Positions 1-6,672 of a stretch of 47,773 bases of DNA are shown piece after piece. The translations under genes were made by a program, and so were the position numbers. Every line of letters begins with the position of its first letter. Within the stretch, counting starts at the first letter, position 1. The notes beneath the pieces are model-generated. The model worked only from the letters and a program-made list of their open reading frames with translations. It had not been told where the DNA came from and did not search any database. The stretch lies in assembly GCA_003650545.1 (NCBI GenBank), contig QMQO01000005.1:1-47773 (forward strand), given 5' to 3'. This DNA comes from Candidatus Woesearchaeota archaeon. GTDB taxonomy: Archaea > Nanobdellota > Nanobdellia > Woesearchaeales > B72-G16.

Positions 1-120
1 AGCCGAAACAATTCAGCATTACGTTTCACATTCCCAAGGTCATTGGGATTTACCACAGCAAAAGAAGCTCGGCTCTTTTGCTTAATCGATACCTTGGGCT
101 TTAGCCCAAGGAGGTTCATT
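1..120 (+). mobile_element. possible right end of an IS200/IS605-type (tnpB) element
   Basis: A perfect 9-bp inverted repeat (CCTTGGGCT, 2-nt loop, AGCCCAAGG, 92-111) is followed by GAGGTTCA. From memory, this arrangement is typical of the DNA downstream of tnpB-like genes, where the right-end hairpin of IS200/IS605 elements lies. One frame is open from the window edge to a TAA at 83-85 (27 residues ending KKLGSFA) and could be the tail of such a protein, but I cannot recognise a TnpB motif in so short a piece. AGCCGA at 1-6 and TCGGCT at 69-74 are also complementary, so the whole stretch may fold. It could equally be the terminator of an unrelated gene. Confidence 0.35.
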
Positions 121-140
121 TTAATTTTGCTACAAGAACC

Positions 141-148
141 TTTATAAA
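141..148 (+). promoter_or_regulatory. TATA box that fixes the start of the MscS-like gene
   Basis: TTTATAAA lies about 26 bp before the ATG at 171, the spacing expected for a leaderless archaeal transcript. A TTG at 150 in the same frame would lie upstream of the predicted transcript start, so 171 is the better start. Confidence 0.6.
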
Positions 149-170
149 CTTGAATATTTTTATCTTAGCT

Positions 171-758
171 ATGGTAAATGCAACTGCTACCTTGCTACAA
201 GGAACTGATGAAAGTATTTATCTAACATTCCTAAATAAGCTACAATCTCCTGTCTACAACAAGATTGTTCTGGTGTTGATTGTTATTTTCTTGGGTTTTC
301 TTATAGGCAGAGTTGTTGGAAAACTCACACAAAACTTTTTGCATAGCTTTCATCTTAATAAAATAATTCAAAGTGCTGGCATAAAAATTACCATAGAAGA
401 GATTGTCGGGATCGATGTTACTTTAATTATTTATTTGATCACGATATTGTATGTTCTTAGATTATTGCATATAACAAAAATTGTTTTATTCGCACTGTTT
501 GGTGTGTTTGGCTTCTTTCTAATAATATTTTTCTTATTAGGAGCAAAGGATATGTTCTTAAATATAATTGCAGGCATGCTTGTTAATAGAAGAGGTCGGC
601 TTAAACCAAATGATTTGGTGAAAGTTGGTGATATCAAAGGTCAAATTCTTAAATTAGGTATTTTTGAAACTAGAATCAAAACAAAAGAGAACGATGTTAT
701 CATTATACCTAACACAACCCTCATTGGAGAACGTGTTACTCTACTAAGAGAACATTAA
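171..758 (+). CDS. small MscS-family mechanosensitive channel-like protein
   Basis: A 195-residue membrane protein of the MscS family, which forms pores that open under membrane tension. Three hydrophobic segments (about residues 30-50, 83-105 and 108-130) are followed by the MscS beta-domain signature: a Lys-Pro-Asn-Asp-Leu-Val-Lys-Val-Gly-Asp stretch, then Gly-Gln-Ile-Leu-Lys-Leu-Gly and Ile-Ile-Pro-Asn-Thr. The protein ends soon after this domain, so the large C-terminal alpha/beta cage of full-length MscS is missing; short versions like this are known in the family. The start at 171 is set by the TATA box at 141-148. The 3' end overlaps the convergent UPF0147 gene by 4 nt. Gating behaviour cannot be inferred. 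Confidence 0.8.
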   Translation: MVNATATLLQGTDESIYLTFLNKLQSPVYNKIVLVLIVIFLGFLIGRVVGKLTQNFLHSFHLNKIIQSAGIKITIEEIVGIDVTLIIYLITILYVLRLLHITKIVLFALFGVFGFFLIIFFLLGAKDMFLNIIAGMLVNRRGRLKPNDLVKVGDIKGQILKLGIFETRIKTKENDVIIIPNTTLIGERVTLLREH

Positions 759-994
759 AGCATTTCCAATAAACTTGCGATATTCCATAATTGTGTCCTT
801 GTATATGGTTGTAGATTTATATCGTTACTAATCTCGTCTAATTCATTTAGTGCCTTGTGGACTTTGATGGACAATTCAGCATCTTCATTTAAAATAGCTT
901 TGATATTTTCTAGCTTTATTTTTATGTTTTTTGGAACAGTGGTATCTTCAAGAAGCATGTCGATCGCTTTTATTGCATTCTCCAATTCAGTCAT
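755..994 (-). CDS. UPF0147 family protein
   Basis: A 79-residue all-helical protein matching the archaeal UPF0147 family. The family signature is clear: ML-ED-TTVPKNIK near residues 13-26, then LDEISNDIN and TRTQLWNIASLLE near the C-terminus. The function of the family is unknown. It is the last gene of the minus-strand operon L37Ae-RpoP-Pcc1-prefoldin beta, 10 nt after the prefoldin stop codon, so it is probably translated from the same mRNA. The setting suggests a link to translation or protein folding, but that is inference from position only. Confidence 0.85.
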   Translation of the reverse strand: MTELENAIKAIDMLLEDTTVPKNIKIKLENIKAILNEDAELSIKVHKALNELDEISNDINLQPYTRTQLWNIASLLEML

Positions 995-1004
995 TTTTTA
1001 TCCC

Positions 1005-1334
1005 TTATTTTTTTCTCTCTATTTTTTCTAACACTTCTTTTTGTAGGTTTTCAGCTTTTTCTTTTGTAGAGTTTTCTTGCCTTTCTATTGTTTTTATCCT
1101 TAATTCGGTTGTTTCTTTTTTTTGTTCAAGATCTTTTTTCAGCTTCTTTGCATCAGAAAGAACCATTATGTTACCAATTATTTTATACGCTTGGTCTACT
1201 TTGTCAAGTTCGGAGAGTGCTGATTCGATTTCCATCAGTTGCGCCTGGAACTGTTGTTTTTGCGCTAGAAAATTTTGTAATGATTGTTCTATCAATTGGA
1301 GTTGCTGTATCTTTTGTTGCGTTTCTTTATCCAT
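1005..1334 (-). CDS. pfdB: prefoldin subunit beta
   Basis: A 109-residue protein with the prefoldin-beta design: two long coiled-coil helices (about residues 1-45 and 65-109) joined by a short beta-hairpin region around SDAKKLKKDLEQK. Prefoldin alpha2-beta4 hexamers bind unfolded proteins in the cytosol and pass them to the chaperonin; the alpha subunit is not in this window. Its start codon overlaps the end of pcc1 by 8 nt, which suggests translational coupling. The order L37Ae-RpoP-Pcc1-prefoldin beta is a familiar archaeal cluster and supports the identification. Length is normal for the family. Confidence 0.92.
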   Translation of the reverse strand: MDKETQQKIQQLQLIEQSLQNFLAQKQQFQAQLMEIESALSELDKVDQAYKIIGNIMVLSDAKKLKKDLEQKKETTELRIKTIERQENSTKEKAENLQKEVLEKIERKK

Positions 1335-1554
1335 TTTCTATAACCTTGCGCGTTTTTTCATAGACTAACAACAGATTTTTAATAGCGAATGTTGTCGCTC
1401 TTAAAGCTGTTGCATCTTTTGCTTTTATGATGAATTCGATTTTGTCGTTAATTTTAATCTCGCATGTTGAGCGTTTAAAGTTCAAAGCCTTTTCTTCTGG
1501 GATTAGACAAGGATATATTCTTGTGTCATTAAAATTGATGGTACTTTTCATCAT
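1327..1554 (-). CDS. pcc1: KEOPS complex subunit Pcc1-like protein
   Basis: A 75-residue protein with the Pcc1/CTAG fold pattern. The C-terminal motif is Asp-Ala-Thr-Ala-Leu-Arg-Ala-Thr-Thr followed by a helix, and Ser-Thr-Ile-Asn-Phe starts the first strand. Pcc1 is the dimerisation subunit of KEOPS, which makes the t6A modification at position 37 of ANN-decoding tRNAs with Kae1. A longer frame runs upstream to 1620, but that part lies inside rpoP. The double ATG at 1554/1551 overlaps the rpoP stop as ATGATGA, so I take 1554 as the start, with coupled translation. No other KEOPS genes are in this window. Confidence 0.8.
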   Translation of the reverse strand: MMKSTINFNDTRIYPCLIPEEKALNFKRSTCEIKINDKIEFIIKAKDATALRATTFAIKNLLLVYEKTRKVIENG

Positions 1555-1688
1555 CTTGCTTTTACCTTTGTGACTGTTGTTCTTTGCTTGAAGAGTATTT
1601 TTGAGCCACAATATGGACATCTGACTCTCTTTCTTAGCAGTGATTCTGTGATTTCTTTGTTACAGTTGAAACATTTATAAGCTACCAT
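1551..1688 (-). CDS. rpoP: DNA-directed RNA polymerase subunit P (Rpb12 homologue)
   Basis: A 45-residue zinc-ribbon protein. It starts Met-Val-Ala-Tyr-Lys-Cys, has one Cys pair as CFNC and a second as CPYCGSKIL, then a basic tail, which is the RpoP pattern. RpoP is a small structural subunit of archaeal RNA polymerase. The ATG lies one base after the L37Ae stop codon (TAA-A-ATG), and the TGA stop overlaps the Pcc1 start (ATGA), so the three genes are packed as one translational unit. The length is normal for the subunit. Confidence 0.93.
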   Translation of the reverse strand: MVAYKCFNCNKEITESLLRKRVRCPYCGSKILFKQRTTVTKVKAR

Positions 1689-1689
1689 T

Positions 1690-1923
1690 TTAATACCCCT
1701 CTTTTTTCTTTGTTGTTGTATAAGCTTGATCAGTAAATTTCACATTACATTTCTTGCATTGCCAGATACCTATTGCAATTCTTTTGACTGCTTTCTTGTT
1801 ACAATAAGGACATTTATAGGCACGGCGTTGTTGCGCCTCGATTTTGCCAAACTTATGCCTTACTGTTCTACCATAACGAGAACCAAAACGTTTCACTGAC
1901 TTTATTCCTTTAGATGTTGCCAT
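1690..1923 (-). CDS. rpl37ae: 50S ribosomal protein L37Ae (eL43)
   Basis: A 77-residue basic zinc-ribbon protein of the large ribosomal subunit. After Arg-Phe-Gly-Ser-Arg-Tyr-Gly-Arg it has CPYC (about residues 39-42) and CKKC about 16 residues later, as in the L37Ae family. The ATG at 1923 gives the usual N-terminus; a TTG five codons upstream (1938) is possible but less likely. A TATA-like TTTATAAATA at about 1960-1969 would put transcription start a few bases upstream of that TTG. First gene of the operon that continues with rpoP, pcc1, prefoldin beta and UPF0147. Confidence 0.93.
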   Translation of the reverse strand: MATSKGIKSVKRFGSRYGRTVRHKFGKIEAQQRRAYKCPYCNKKAVKRIAIGIWQCKKCNVKFTDQAYTTTKKKEGY

Positions 1924-2089
1924 TTTTAGCTTACTCAATACTCAAAGGAATATTGGTTTATTTATAAAGATAGTGGTATGTTTTTATTTAATTTTCAATA
2001 GGGAAAATAAACTGGAAAATAAAATAAAAATAAAATAAAAAATAAATAAATATAGAAAATAAGGTTCAAGGCAAATCAAAATATTAAAC

Positions 2090-2198
2090 TGGGGCTGCCA
2101 GGATTTTCATGAAATCGCAGATTTCATGCAATTTCTGTTTTGAACCCGGGTCACGAGGTCCCAAACCTCGAATGATAGCCAAACTACACCACAGCCCC
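2090..2198 (-). tRNA. tRNA-Pro(TGG) with an insertion (probable intron) in the T-loop
   Basis: The acceptor strands GGGGCTG (2198-2192) and CAGCCCC (2097-2091) pair perfectly, with discriminator A at 2090 and no encoded CCA. The anticodon stem CGAGG/CCTCG encloses TTTGGGA, giving anticodon TGG for proline. The T-stem is CCGGG (2149-2145) with CCTGG (2102-2098). The loop between them is 42 nt instead of 7 and contains a perfect 9-bp hairpin (CATGAAATC, TGC, GATTTCATG). Removing about 35 nt restores TTCAAAT and a normal tRNA. The exact splice points are ambiguous because AAAA flanks both sides, and I could not fit a canonical bulge-helix-bulge. TTTAAAAA at about 2222-2231 is a suitable TATA box. 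Confidence 0.88.
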
Positions 2199-2232
2199 TC
2201 TTGGATTAAAAAATGATGTTGGTTTTTAAAGG

Positions 2233-2793
2233 TTACGCTGTGCGTGTGTTTATCATGATTAGTCCGATACCGATAACCAAAGAAAAAACTAGTGTCCATC
2301 CAGCTCGTTTGAGTAGCCTAGATTTTATTGGTAATATGTGCTGGCTTAATGAATATATTTGATTTTCAAAAGCTTCTGTTATCTTTTTGCTATTCTTTTT
2401 TAGCTTGTCTAGCTCTTTGATGTATTCGTTTCTTGTATAATATTGGCTGATGTTTTTATAGTAGAATATATCTTTTTTAATTCTCTCTTTTTTTGAAAGA
2501 ATTCTGATTTTTGGTGTGACGATTAGAATTGCCATCAAAAATGAAAAAAAACATCCTATTGCTATTATCCCCCAGCCTATCTTTAGGAGTAGAGGATAAT
2601 CTAAAAATTCTTTTCTTGTTAAAACACCCGCGGTATAAACTAGGATTAGACCTGAAGCACCCATAAGAAAGTTAGCTTTGTTGTTAAATTGGGTATCTAA
2701 CCATTTATTAAAATTTAAAATATCTCCTAGAATAGAACTAGACCATGCCCATGTCGGCTTTTTGCTCGCCCTCTTTTTTTTCTTTTTTGCCAT
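2233..2793 (-). CDS. PycTM-like (DUF5706-like) three-helix membrane protein
   Basis: A 186-residue protein with a lysine-rich N-terminus and membrane segments at about residues 41-60, 71-96 and 166-183, with a charged helical stretch between the second and third. The order of motifs (an N-terminal helix with FNNKANFLMGASG, paired helices, a Tyr-Tyr-containing cytosolic helix, then IYSLSQHILPIKSRLLKRAGW before the last helix) resembles the PycTM/DUF5706 domain of Pycsar membrane effectors. No cyclase is adjacent, so defence function is not established. A TATA-like box near 2813-2825 gives a leaderless start. The tRNA-Pro promoter lies just past its stop codon. Confidence 0.55.
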   Translation of the reverse strand: MAKKKKKRASKKPTWAWSSSILGDILNFNKWLDTQFNNKANFLMGASGLILVYTAGVLTRKEFLDYPLLLKIGWGIIAIGCFFSFLMAILIVTPKIRILSKKERIKKDIFYYKNISQYYTRNEYIKELDKLKKNSKKITEAFENQIYSLSQHILPIKSRLLKRAGWTLVFSLVIGIGLIMINTRTA

Positions 2794-2846
2794 TTAGAGA
2801 TTGTTATATTTAGTTATTTAAATATTTTATCTAACTATTGTTTATA

Positions 2847-3872
2847 TCATGGTAGAATCAGGTTAACAGATTTTGGTACAACCCTGATCGTGATGGATTT
2901 CTTGTTGCCAAGGATTTCGCCATCAGCATGAACTGGTACAGGAATGTCGCATGTAATCTTAACCTTTTTTGCTTTGTGATAAAAGATGTCTTTTCTTTTC
3001 GGGTGTGTACCCCGAGTAGACTCTGCAATGTATATGTAAACATTGTTAAAGAACTTCTTTGATTTAAAAACACAAACATCTAGATATCCATCTTGCATAT
3101 TTGCATAAGGTGTCATGCTAAATATCAAGCTATAGTACTTGATATTGCTGACAACGGTTTGGTATCCTTCTGTTGTGTATTTGTCGTCTACAGTGATTTT
3201 AACCTTTGGTTGATCATAGAATAGTCCTGCACGTAAACTCGTCATTAAATAAGGAAATTTTCCTAAGTATTGTTTGAAAAAAGGATTTTTTTCGGTTTCT
3301 TCAAGTACCCATGCATCTATACCAACTCCAGCCATCAGCAAAAAATAACGGCCATTGATGTTGCCAGTATCTACTTTTTTTGCCTTACCATTGACTATAA
3401 GTTCGCAGGCAAGCTCGATCTTCTTGATTAAACCAGTTTCGTATGATAGAGCATTGCCAGTCCCAAGAGGAATTATTCCTAATTTTATTTTTTTGTTAAT
3501 AACACCATTGAGAACACTGTTAATCGTGCCATCGCCACCAACAGCAACAACGGTATCGTAACCCTTTTTAATAGCTTTTTTTGTTAGTTTTGTAGCTTTT
3601 TTTTCATTAGGCGTTTTTTTTATATCTAGTTTAATATTAGGGTACTTGCCAAAAACTGCTTTTATCTTAGGTCTGATTCTCTGTTCATTAACCTTGCGTG
3701 CTTTCTTGTTTATAATGATTAAAATTTTTCTTTCTTTTTGTGAAGATTCTTTCTTCAATCTTTTTTTAATCATACTTCGAATTTTCTTTTTCTGTTTAAA
3801 TGTTTCTTTCCTAGGCTCATTTTTTTTCTTTTTGTTTTTTCTTTTTCTTTTTTTTACATTTATCACGTTCAT
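2847..3872 (-). CDS. diacylglycerol/lipid kinase family protein (DagK/YegS type)
   Basis: A 341-residue cytosolic or membrane-peripheral lipid kinase. The nucleotide-binding GGDGT motif is at residues 112-116 and a Pro-Leu-Gly-Thr-Gly-Asn motif at about 135-140, followed by the C-terminal beta-sandwich with DGYLDV and HADGE typical of the family. These enzymes phosphorylate diacylglycerol-like or sphingoid lipids; the archaeal substrate is uncertain. The first ~47 residues are almost all Lys/Arg and exceed the usual family length; they may bind acidic membranes. A TATA-like CTTTTTAAAC box (3894-3903) lies 26 bp before the ATG, which supports the long start. Divergent from aRF1. Confidence 0.82.
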   Translation of the reverse strand: MNVINVKKRKRKNKKKKNEPRKETFKQKKKIRSMIKKRLKKESSQKERKILIIINKKARKVNEQRIRPKIKAVFGKYPNIKLDIKKTPNEKKATKLTKKAIKKGYDTVVAVGGDGTINSVLNGVINKKIKLGIIPLGTGNALSYETGLIKKIELACELIVNGKAKKVDTGNINGRYFLLMAGVGIDAWVLEETEKNPFFKQYLGKFPYLMTSLRAGLFYDQPKVKITVDDKYTTEGYQTVVSNIKYYSLIFSMTPYANMQDGYLDVCVFKSKKFFNNVYIYIAESTRGTHPKRKDIFYHKAKKVKITCDIPVPVHADGEILGNKKSITIRVVPKSVNLILP

Positions 3873-4006
3873 AACAAATTTTCTAATTAGTATGTTTAAA
3901 AAGTTTTCGGTCTGCTTTTATAGTTTTTATTTATTATTTTTTTGTAGCTTTTTATTTATTATTATAATAGTAAAAATTTATAAACTCCATTTTATTCTGT
4001 TATCTC

Positions 4007-5545
4007 ATGGTGCTAAAAGGTTCGCAAATATTTAAGCTAAAGAAATTTATAAGAGAATTAGCTCAACATAGGGGGCGCCATACAGAGTTAGTTAGTGTAT
4101 ATATTCCGCAAGGGTATGACATGAATAAAATCATAAACCATTTACAACAGGAGCAGGGTACAGCAACAAACATAAAATCTGCTTCTACAAGAAAAAATGT
4201 GATTGATGCCCTTGAAAGGATGATCCAACATTTAAGATTGTTTAAGAAAACCCCTGAGAATGGTTTAGCGGTTTTTTCTGGGAATGTTGCAGCTAAAGAA
4301 GGTCAGCAAGATTTGAGGATTTGGAGTATTGAGCCGCCTGTACCTCTAAAGCAGAGGCTGTATAGGTGTGATAAAGAGTTTGTGTTAGAACCATTGTCAG
4401 AAATGTGTGAGACTAAAGAAGTGTATGGTCTTGTTGTTTTGGACAGAAGGGATGCTATGCTTGCGCTATTGAAAGGAAAGGCGATAGTGCCATTAGTGAA
4501 AACACATTCTGAGGTGCCCGGAAAGTTTAAGGCAGGGGGTCAATGTTGCCATCCTGATACTTTGGTTCTATTGAGGGACGCTCAAATAAAAATTAAAGAC
4601 GTAAAAATAGGAGATAAATTGATTACCTATGATTTTAAAAATAATGATTCCAGCATTTCTGAATGCCTGAATATTTGGAAAACCCGAAAAGATGTACAGT
4701 TAAAAATTAAAACAGATGCTGGAAATATTATTGTGTCAGAAGATCATTTGTTTTTTGTAGAAAACAATGGTGCAACTTTGGAGGTGCCTGCAAAAGAGTT
4801 AAAAGTAGGAGATTTTTTATTAAAATTCAAAAATAGCGTCAAAGAAAAAAGAGAAAAAATAAATAAAATAAATAAAATAAAAATAATAAAAATAATGAAA
4901 GAAAAAGGTGAATTTGAAATGATAGATATCTCTGTGAAAAACCAAAACTTTATTGCAAATGGTTTAGTCGTGCATAATTCAGCAGCTCGCTTTGCACGTA
5001 TCAGGGAAGGAAGCATAAAGGCACATTACAAAAAGATTGCTGATCTAATGAAGGAGCAGTTCTTGCCGATGGGTGATAATTTGAAAGGAATTATCATTGG
5101 TGGACCAAGCACGACAACAACAGATTTTATTCATAAGGATTATTTGACGGGTGATATTAAGAAGAAGATAATAGGAGTTAAGGATTTGAGTTATACGGGA
5201 GAGTTTGGCTTACAAGAACTTTTAGATAGGAGTAAAGATTTGCTTTCAGCAGAAGAGGTCTCTGGTGAAAAAAAGATAATGGGAAAGTTTTTTGATTTGT
5301 TAAATACTAAGGAAAAGCAAGTGGCTTATGGACTGGCAGATGTCAAAGAGATGTTAGAGATTGGTGCGGTTGATACTTTGCTTTTGTCAGAATCTGTTGA
5401 TGATGAGTTGATAGAAGAACTAGAGAATAAAGCAAAAGAGATGGGTAGTGAAGTCAGGATTATTTCTGTTGAAACTCGAGAAGGAGTGCAGCTAAAGGAG
5501 ATGGGTGGCATTGCAGCTATTTTGAGGTATGAAGCAGAGAGATAG
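4007..5545 (+). CDS. prf1: archaeal peptide chain release factor aRF1 carrying a mini-intein in the GGQ motif
   Basis: A 512-residue precursor. The exteins (residues 1-179 and 325-512, 367 in total) match aRF1, which reads all three stop codons and triggers peptide release. NIKS is at 55-58 and YRCDKEF follows in domain 1 for stop recognition. The catalytic GGQ is at 177-179 and continues after the intein as SAARFARIREG. The intein starts at Cys180 and ends at Asn324 before Ser325. The C-terminal domain lacks the Cys-containing minidomain insertion that many archaeal and eukaryotic factors have. TATA-like TTTATAAA at 3978-3985 is about 26 bp before the ATG, so the mRNA is probably leaderless. 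Release activity should require splicing. Confidence 0.93.
   Translation: MVLKGSQIFKLKKFIRELAQHRGRHTELVSVYIPQGYDMNKIINHLQQEQGTATNIKSASTRKNVIDALERMIQHLRLFKKTPENGLAVFSGNVAAKEGQQDLRIWSIEPPVPLKQRLYRCDKEFVLEPLSEMCETKEVYGLVVLDRRDAMLALLKGKAIVPLVKTHSEVPGKFKAGGQCCHPDTLVLLRDAQIKIKDVKIGDKLITYDFKNNDSSISECLNIWKTRKDVQLKIKTDAGNIIVSEDHLFFVENNGATLEVPAKELKVGDFLLKFKNSVKEKREKINKINKIKIIKIMKEKGEFEMIDISVKNQNFIANGLVVHNSAARFARIREGSIKAHYKKIADLMKEQFLPMGDNLKGIIIGGPSTTTTDFIHKDYLTGDIKKKIIGVKDLSYTGEFGLQELLDRSKDLLSAEEVSGEKKIMGKFFDLLNTKEKQVAYGLADVKEMLEIGAVDTLLLSESVDDELIEELENKAKEMGSEVRIISVETREGVQLKEMGGIAAILRYEAER
4544..4978 (+). other. 145-residue mini-intein within prf1
   Basis: The element begins CCHPDTLV (block A, Cys1). 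It has a block B in which GNIIVSEDHLFF supplies the His but replaces the usual Thr by Ser, and it ends with block F (IDISVKNQNFIANG) and block G VVHN followed by extein Ser. No LAGLIDADG or HNH endonuclease is present. The space between blocks B and F holds a very A-rich linker (about 4835-4910) encoding mostly Lys, Ile and Asn, which looks like the site of a lost endonuclease domain. All residues needed for class 1 splicing (Cys1, block B His, penultimate His, Asn, +1 Ser) are present. Confidence 0.93.
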
Positions 5546-5680
5546 TTATTTGCATTCTTCAATATTCTTCAGTATTTTTCGAGTATTCTTCAAATCTTAT
5601 ACTCCCTTTGTATTTTTCTTCAAAAGATCTTATATTCCTTTTTGTATTTTTCTTTATCTTGTTTGTATTTCCTGTGTATC

Positions 5681-5710
5681 TTCTTTATGTTTCTTTATGT
5701 TTCTTTATGT
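5681..5710 (+). repeat. three exact 10-bp tandem repeats
   Basis: TTCTTTATGT is repeated three times head to tail inside a pyrimidine-rich stretch (5546-5720) between aRF1 and the SprT-like gene. The stretch is T-rich enough to serve as an archaeal terminator for prf1. A longer reading frame upstream of the SprT start passes through this repeat and is not credible as protein. Confidence 0.7.
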
Positions 5711-5764
5711 TGTATATACAATATATGCGTAATATTTATAATTACTAAAGTTCTCTTTTGTATT

Positions 5765-6451
5765 ATGAATGAGGCTGTTATAAGGGCGGCGTTTGTAGAG
5801 CTATTCCCAGATAAGGATGCTAATAAGTATAATTTCTCGATCAAATATAGTGGGCATTTCAAGGATTATGGTGCTAATGTAAAGATGCTTGGAAATTATA
5901 TAGATTTTCATCTTAGTAAAAAATGGAAAGCTGTCAGTAGAGAAATACAAATAGGATTGTTACAGGAATTGTTAATGAAGATCTTTAATACAAAAAAGAA
6001 AAACACAATTAATGTGGATCTTTATAACCACTTTGTTAAAAAACTGCATATTGCTGTTCTCAAAGAGAAGCCTGAACCAAAGCTGGAAGAAAGCTTTAAT
6101 CGTGTTAACGAAAAATACTTCAACGGTATGCTAGAGATGCCTAACATAAAGTGGGGTGCTGAAAGTGCTAATCAGCTTGGTGCTTATGAATACGCAAATG
6201 ACACAATTATTGTTAGTTCTTTGTTAAAGAATGCAGATGAAGATATTTTGGATTATATAATGTACCATGAAATGTTGCATAAGAAGTTGAAGTACAGGCA
6301 CAAGAATGGTCGCGCAAGGTACCATACATCTAAGTTTAGGAAAATGGAGAAACTGTTTGAAAATCAAGACGTGATAGAAAAGAAGCTGCAGAGGCTTAGG
6401 AAACCAAGAATTGTTAGACCAAGAATTGTTAGAAGAAATAGATGGTTTTAG
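5765..6451 (+). CDS. SprT-like zinc metalloprotease domain protein
   Basis: A 228-residue protein. The C-terminal half has the zincin motif HEMLH (residues 168-172) preceded by the strand ANDTIIVSSLL and followed by HTSKF near 187, the pattern of SprT/Spartan-like proteases; EXSFNRVNEKYF-like sequence near 109-119 is also typical. Eukaryotic relatives cut DNA-protein crosslinks, but the archaeal role is unknown. It ends in a short duplication (RPRIV-RPRIV). The frame extends upstream to 5642, but that part encodes a run of Phe, Leu and Cys from a T-rich intergenic repeat. A TATA box at 5734-5743, 26 bp before ATG 5765, fixes the start and implies a leaderless mRNA. Confidence 0.82.
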   Translation: MNEAVIRAAFVELFPDKDANKYNFSIKYSGHFKDYGANVKMLGNYIDFHLSKKWKAVSREIQIGLLQELLMKIFNTKKKNTINVDLYNHFVKKLHIAVLKEKPEPKLEESFNRVNEKYFNGMLEMPNIKWGAESANQLGAYEYANDTIIVSSLLKNADEDILDYIMYHEMLHKKLKYRHKNGRARYHTSKFRKMEKLFENQDVIEKKLQRLRKPRIVRPRIVRRNRWF

Positions 6452-6520
6452 TTATAATTGGTGGTTTTAGTTATTTGTTTTCATACTGATACAGGTGTTT
6501 TGGAAATAGCATACTACAAA

Positions 6521-6568
6521 AATAATAGCTAAAATAAATATAAATAATAGCTAAAAAATAATAGCTAA
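6521..6568 (+). repeat. three copies of AATAATAGCTAA
   Basis: AATAATAGCTAA occurs at 6521, 6543 and 6557 in the 220-nt gap before the aIF5A gene; the first two copies continue with AA. Related AATAATAG units recur at about 7070-7100 after the aIF5A gene. Probably replication-slippage debris; no coding potential was seen. Confidence 0.6.
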
Positions 6569-6660
6569 TGTATCACGAACCTTATCATGTATCTTATAAG
6601 CTTATATAATCTTTATAATACACAATCTTTATAAATCAACCTTATTTCCAATGAGGCAAA

Positions 6661-6665
6661 GGAGG
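6661..6665 (+). promoter_or_regulatory. strong Shine-Dalgarno site of aIF5A
   Basis: GGAGG lies 7 nt before the ATG at 6673. With the TATA-like CTTTATAAAT at about 6628-6636, the transcript would have a leader of about 15 nt. This contrasts with the leaderless arrangement of most genes here. Confidence 0.75.
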
Positions 6666-6672
6666 CGATAGA

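Noticed and set aside
931..1368. 145-residue plus-strand frame
   Set aside because: Lies opposite prefoldin beta and pcc1; Cys/Ser/Phe-rich translation without family pattern.
2090..2198. tRNA-Pro as a pseudogene
   Set aside because: Acceptor, anticodon and T stems are intact and a TATA box is correctly placed, so an intron is the simpler reading, though not proven.
4744..5016. 90-residue minus-strand frame across the intein
   Set aside because: Antisense shadow of the A-rich intein linker, with Phe/Ile-rich low-complexity translation.
5642..5764. N-terminal extension of the SprT-like gene
   Set aside because: It translates a T-rich stretch with 10-bp tandem repeats, and a TATA box lies between it and the ATG at 5765.
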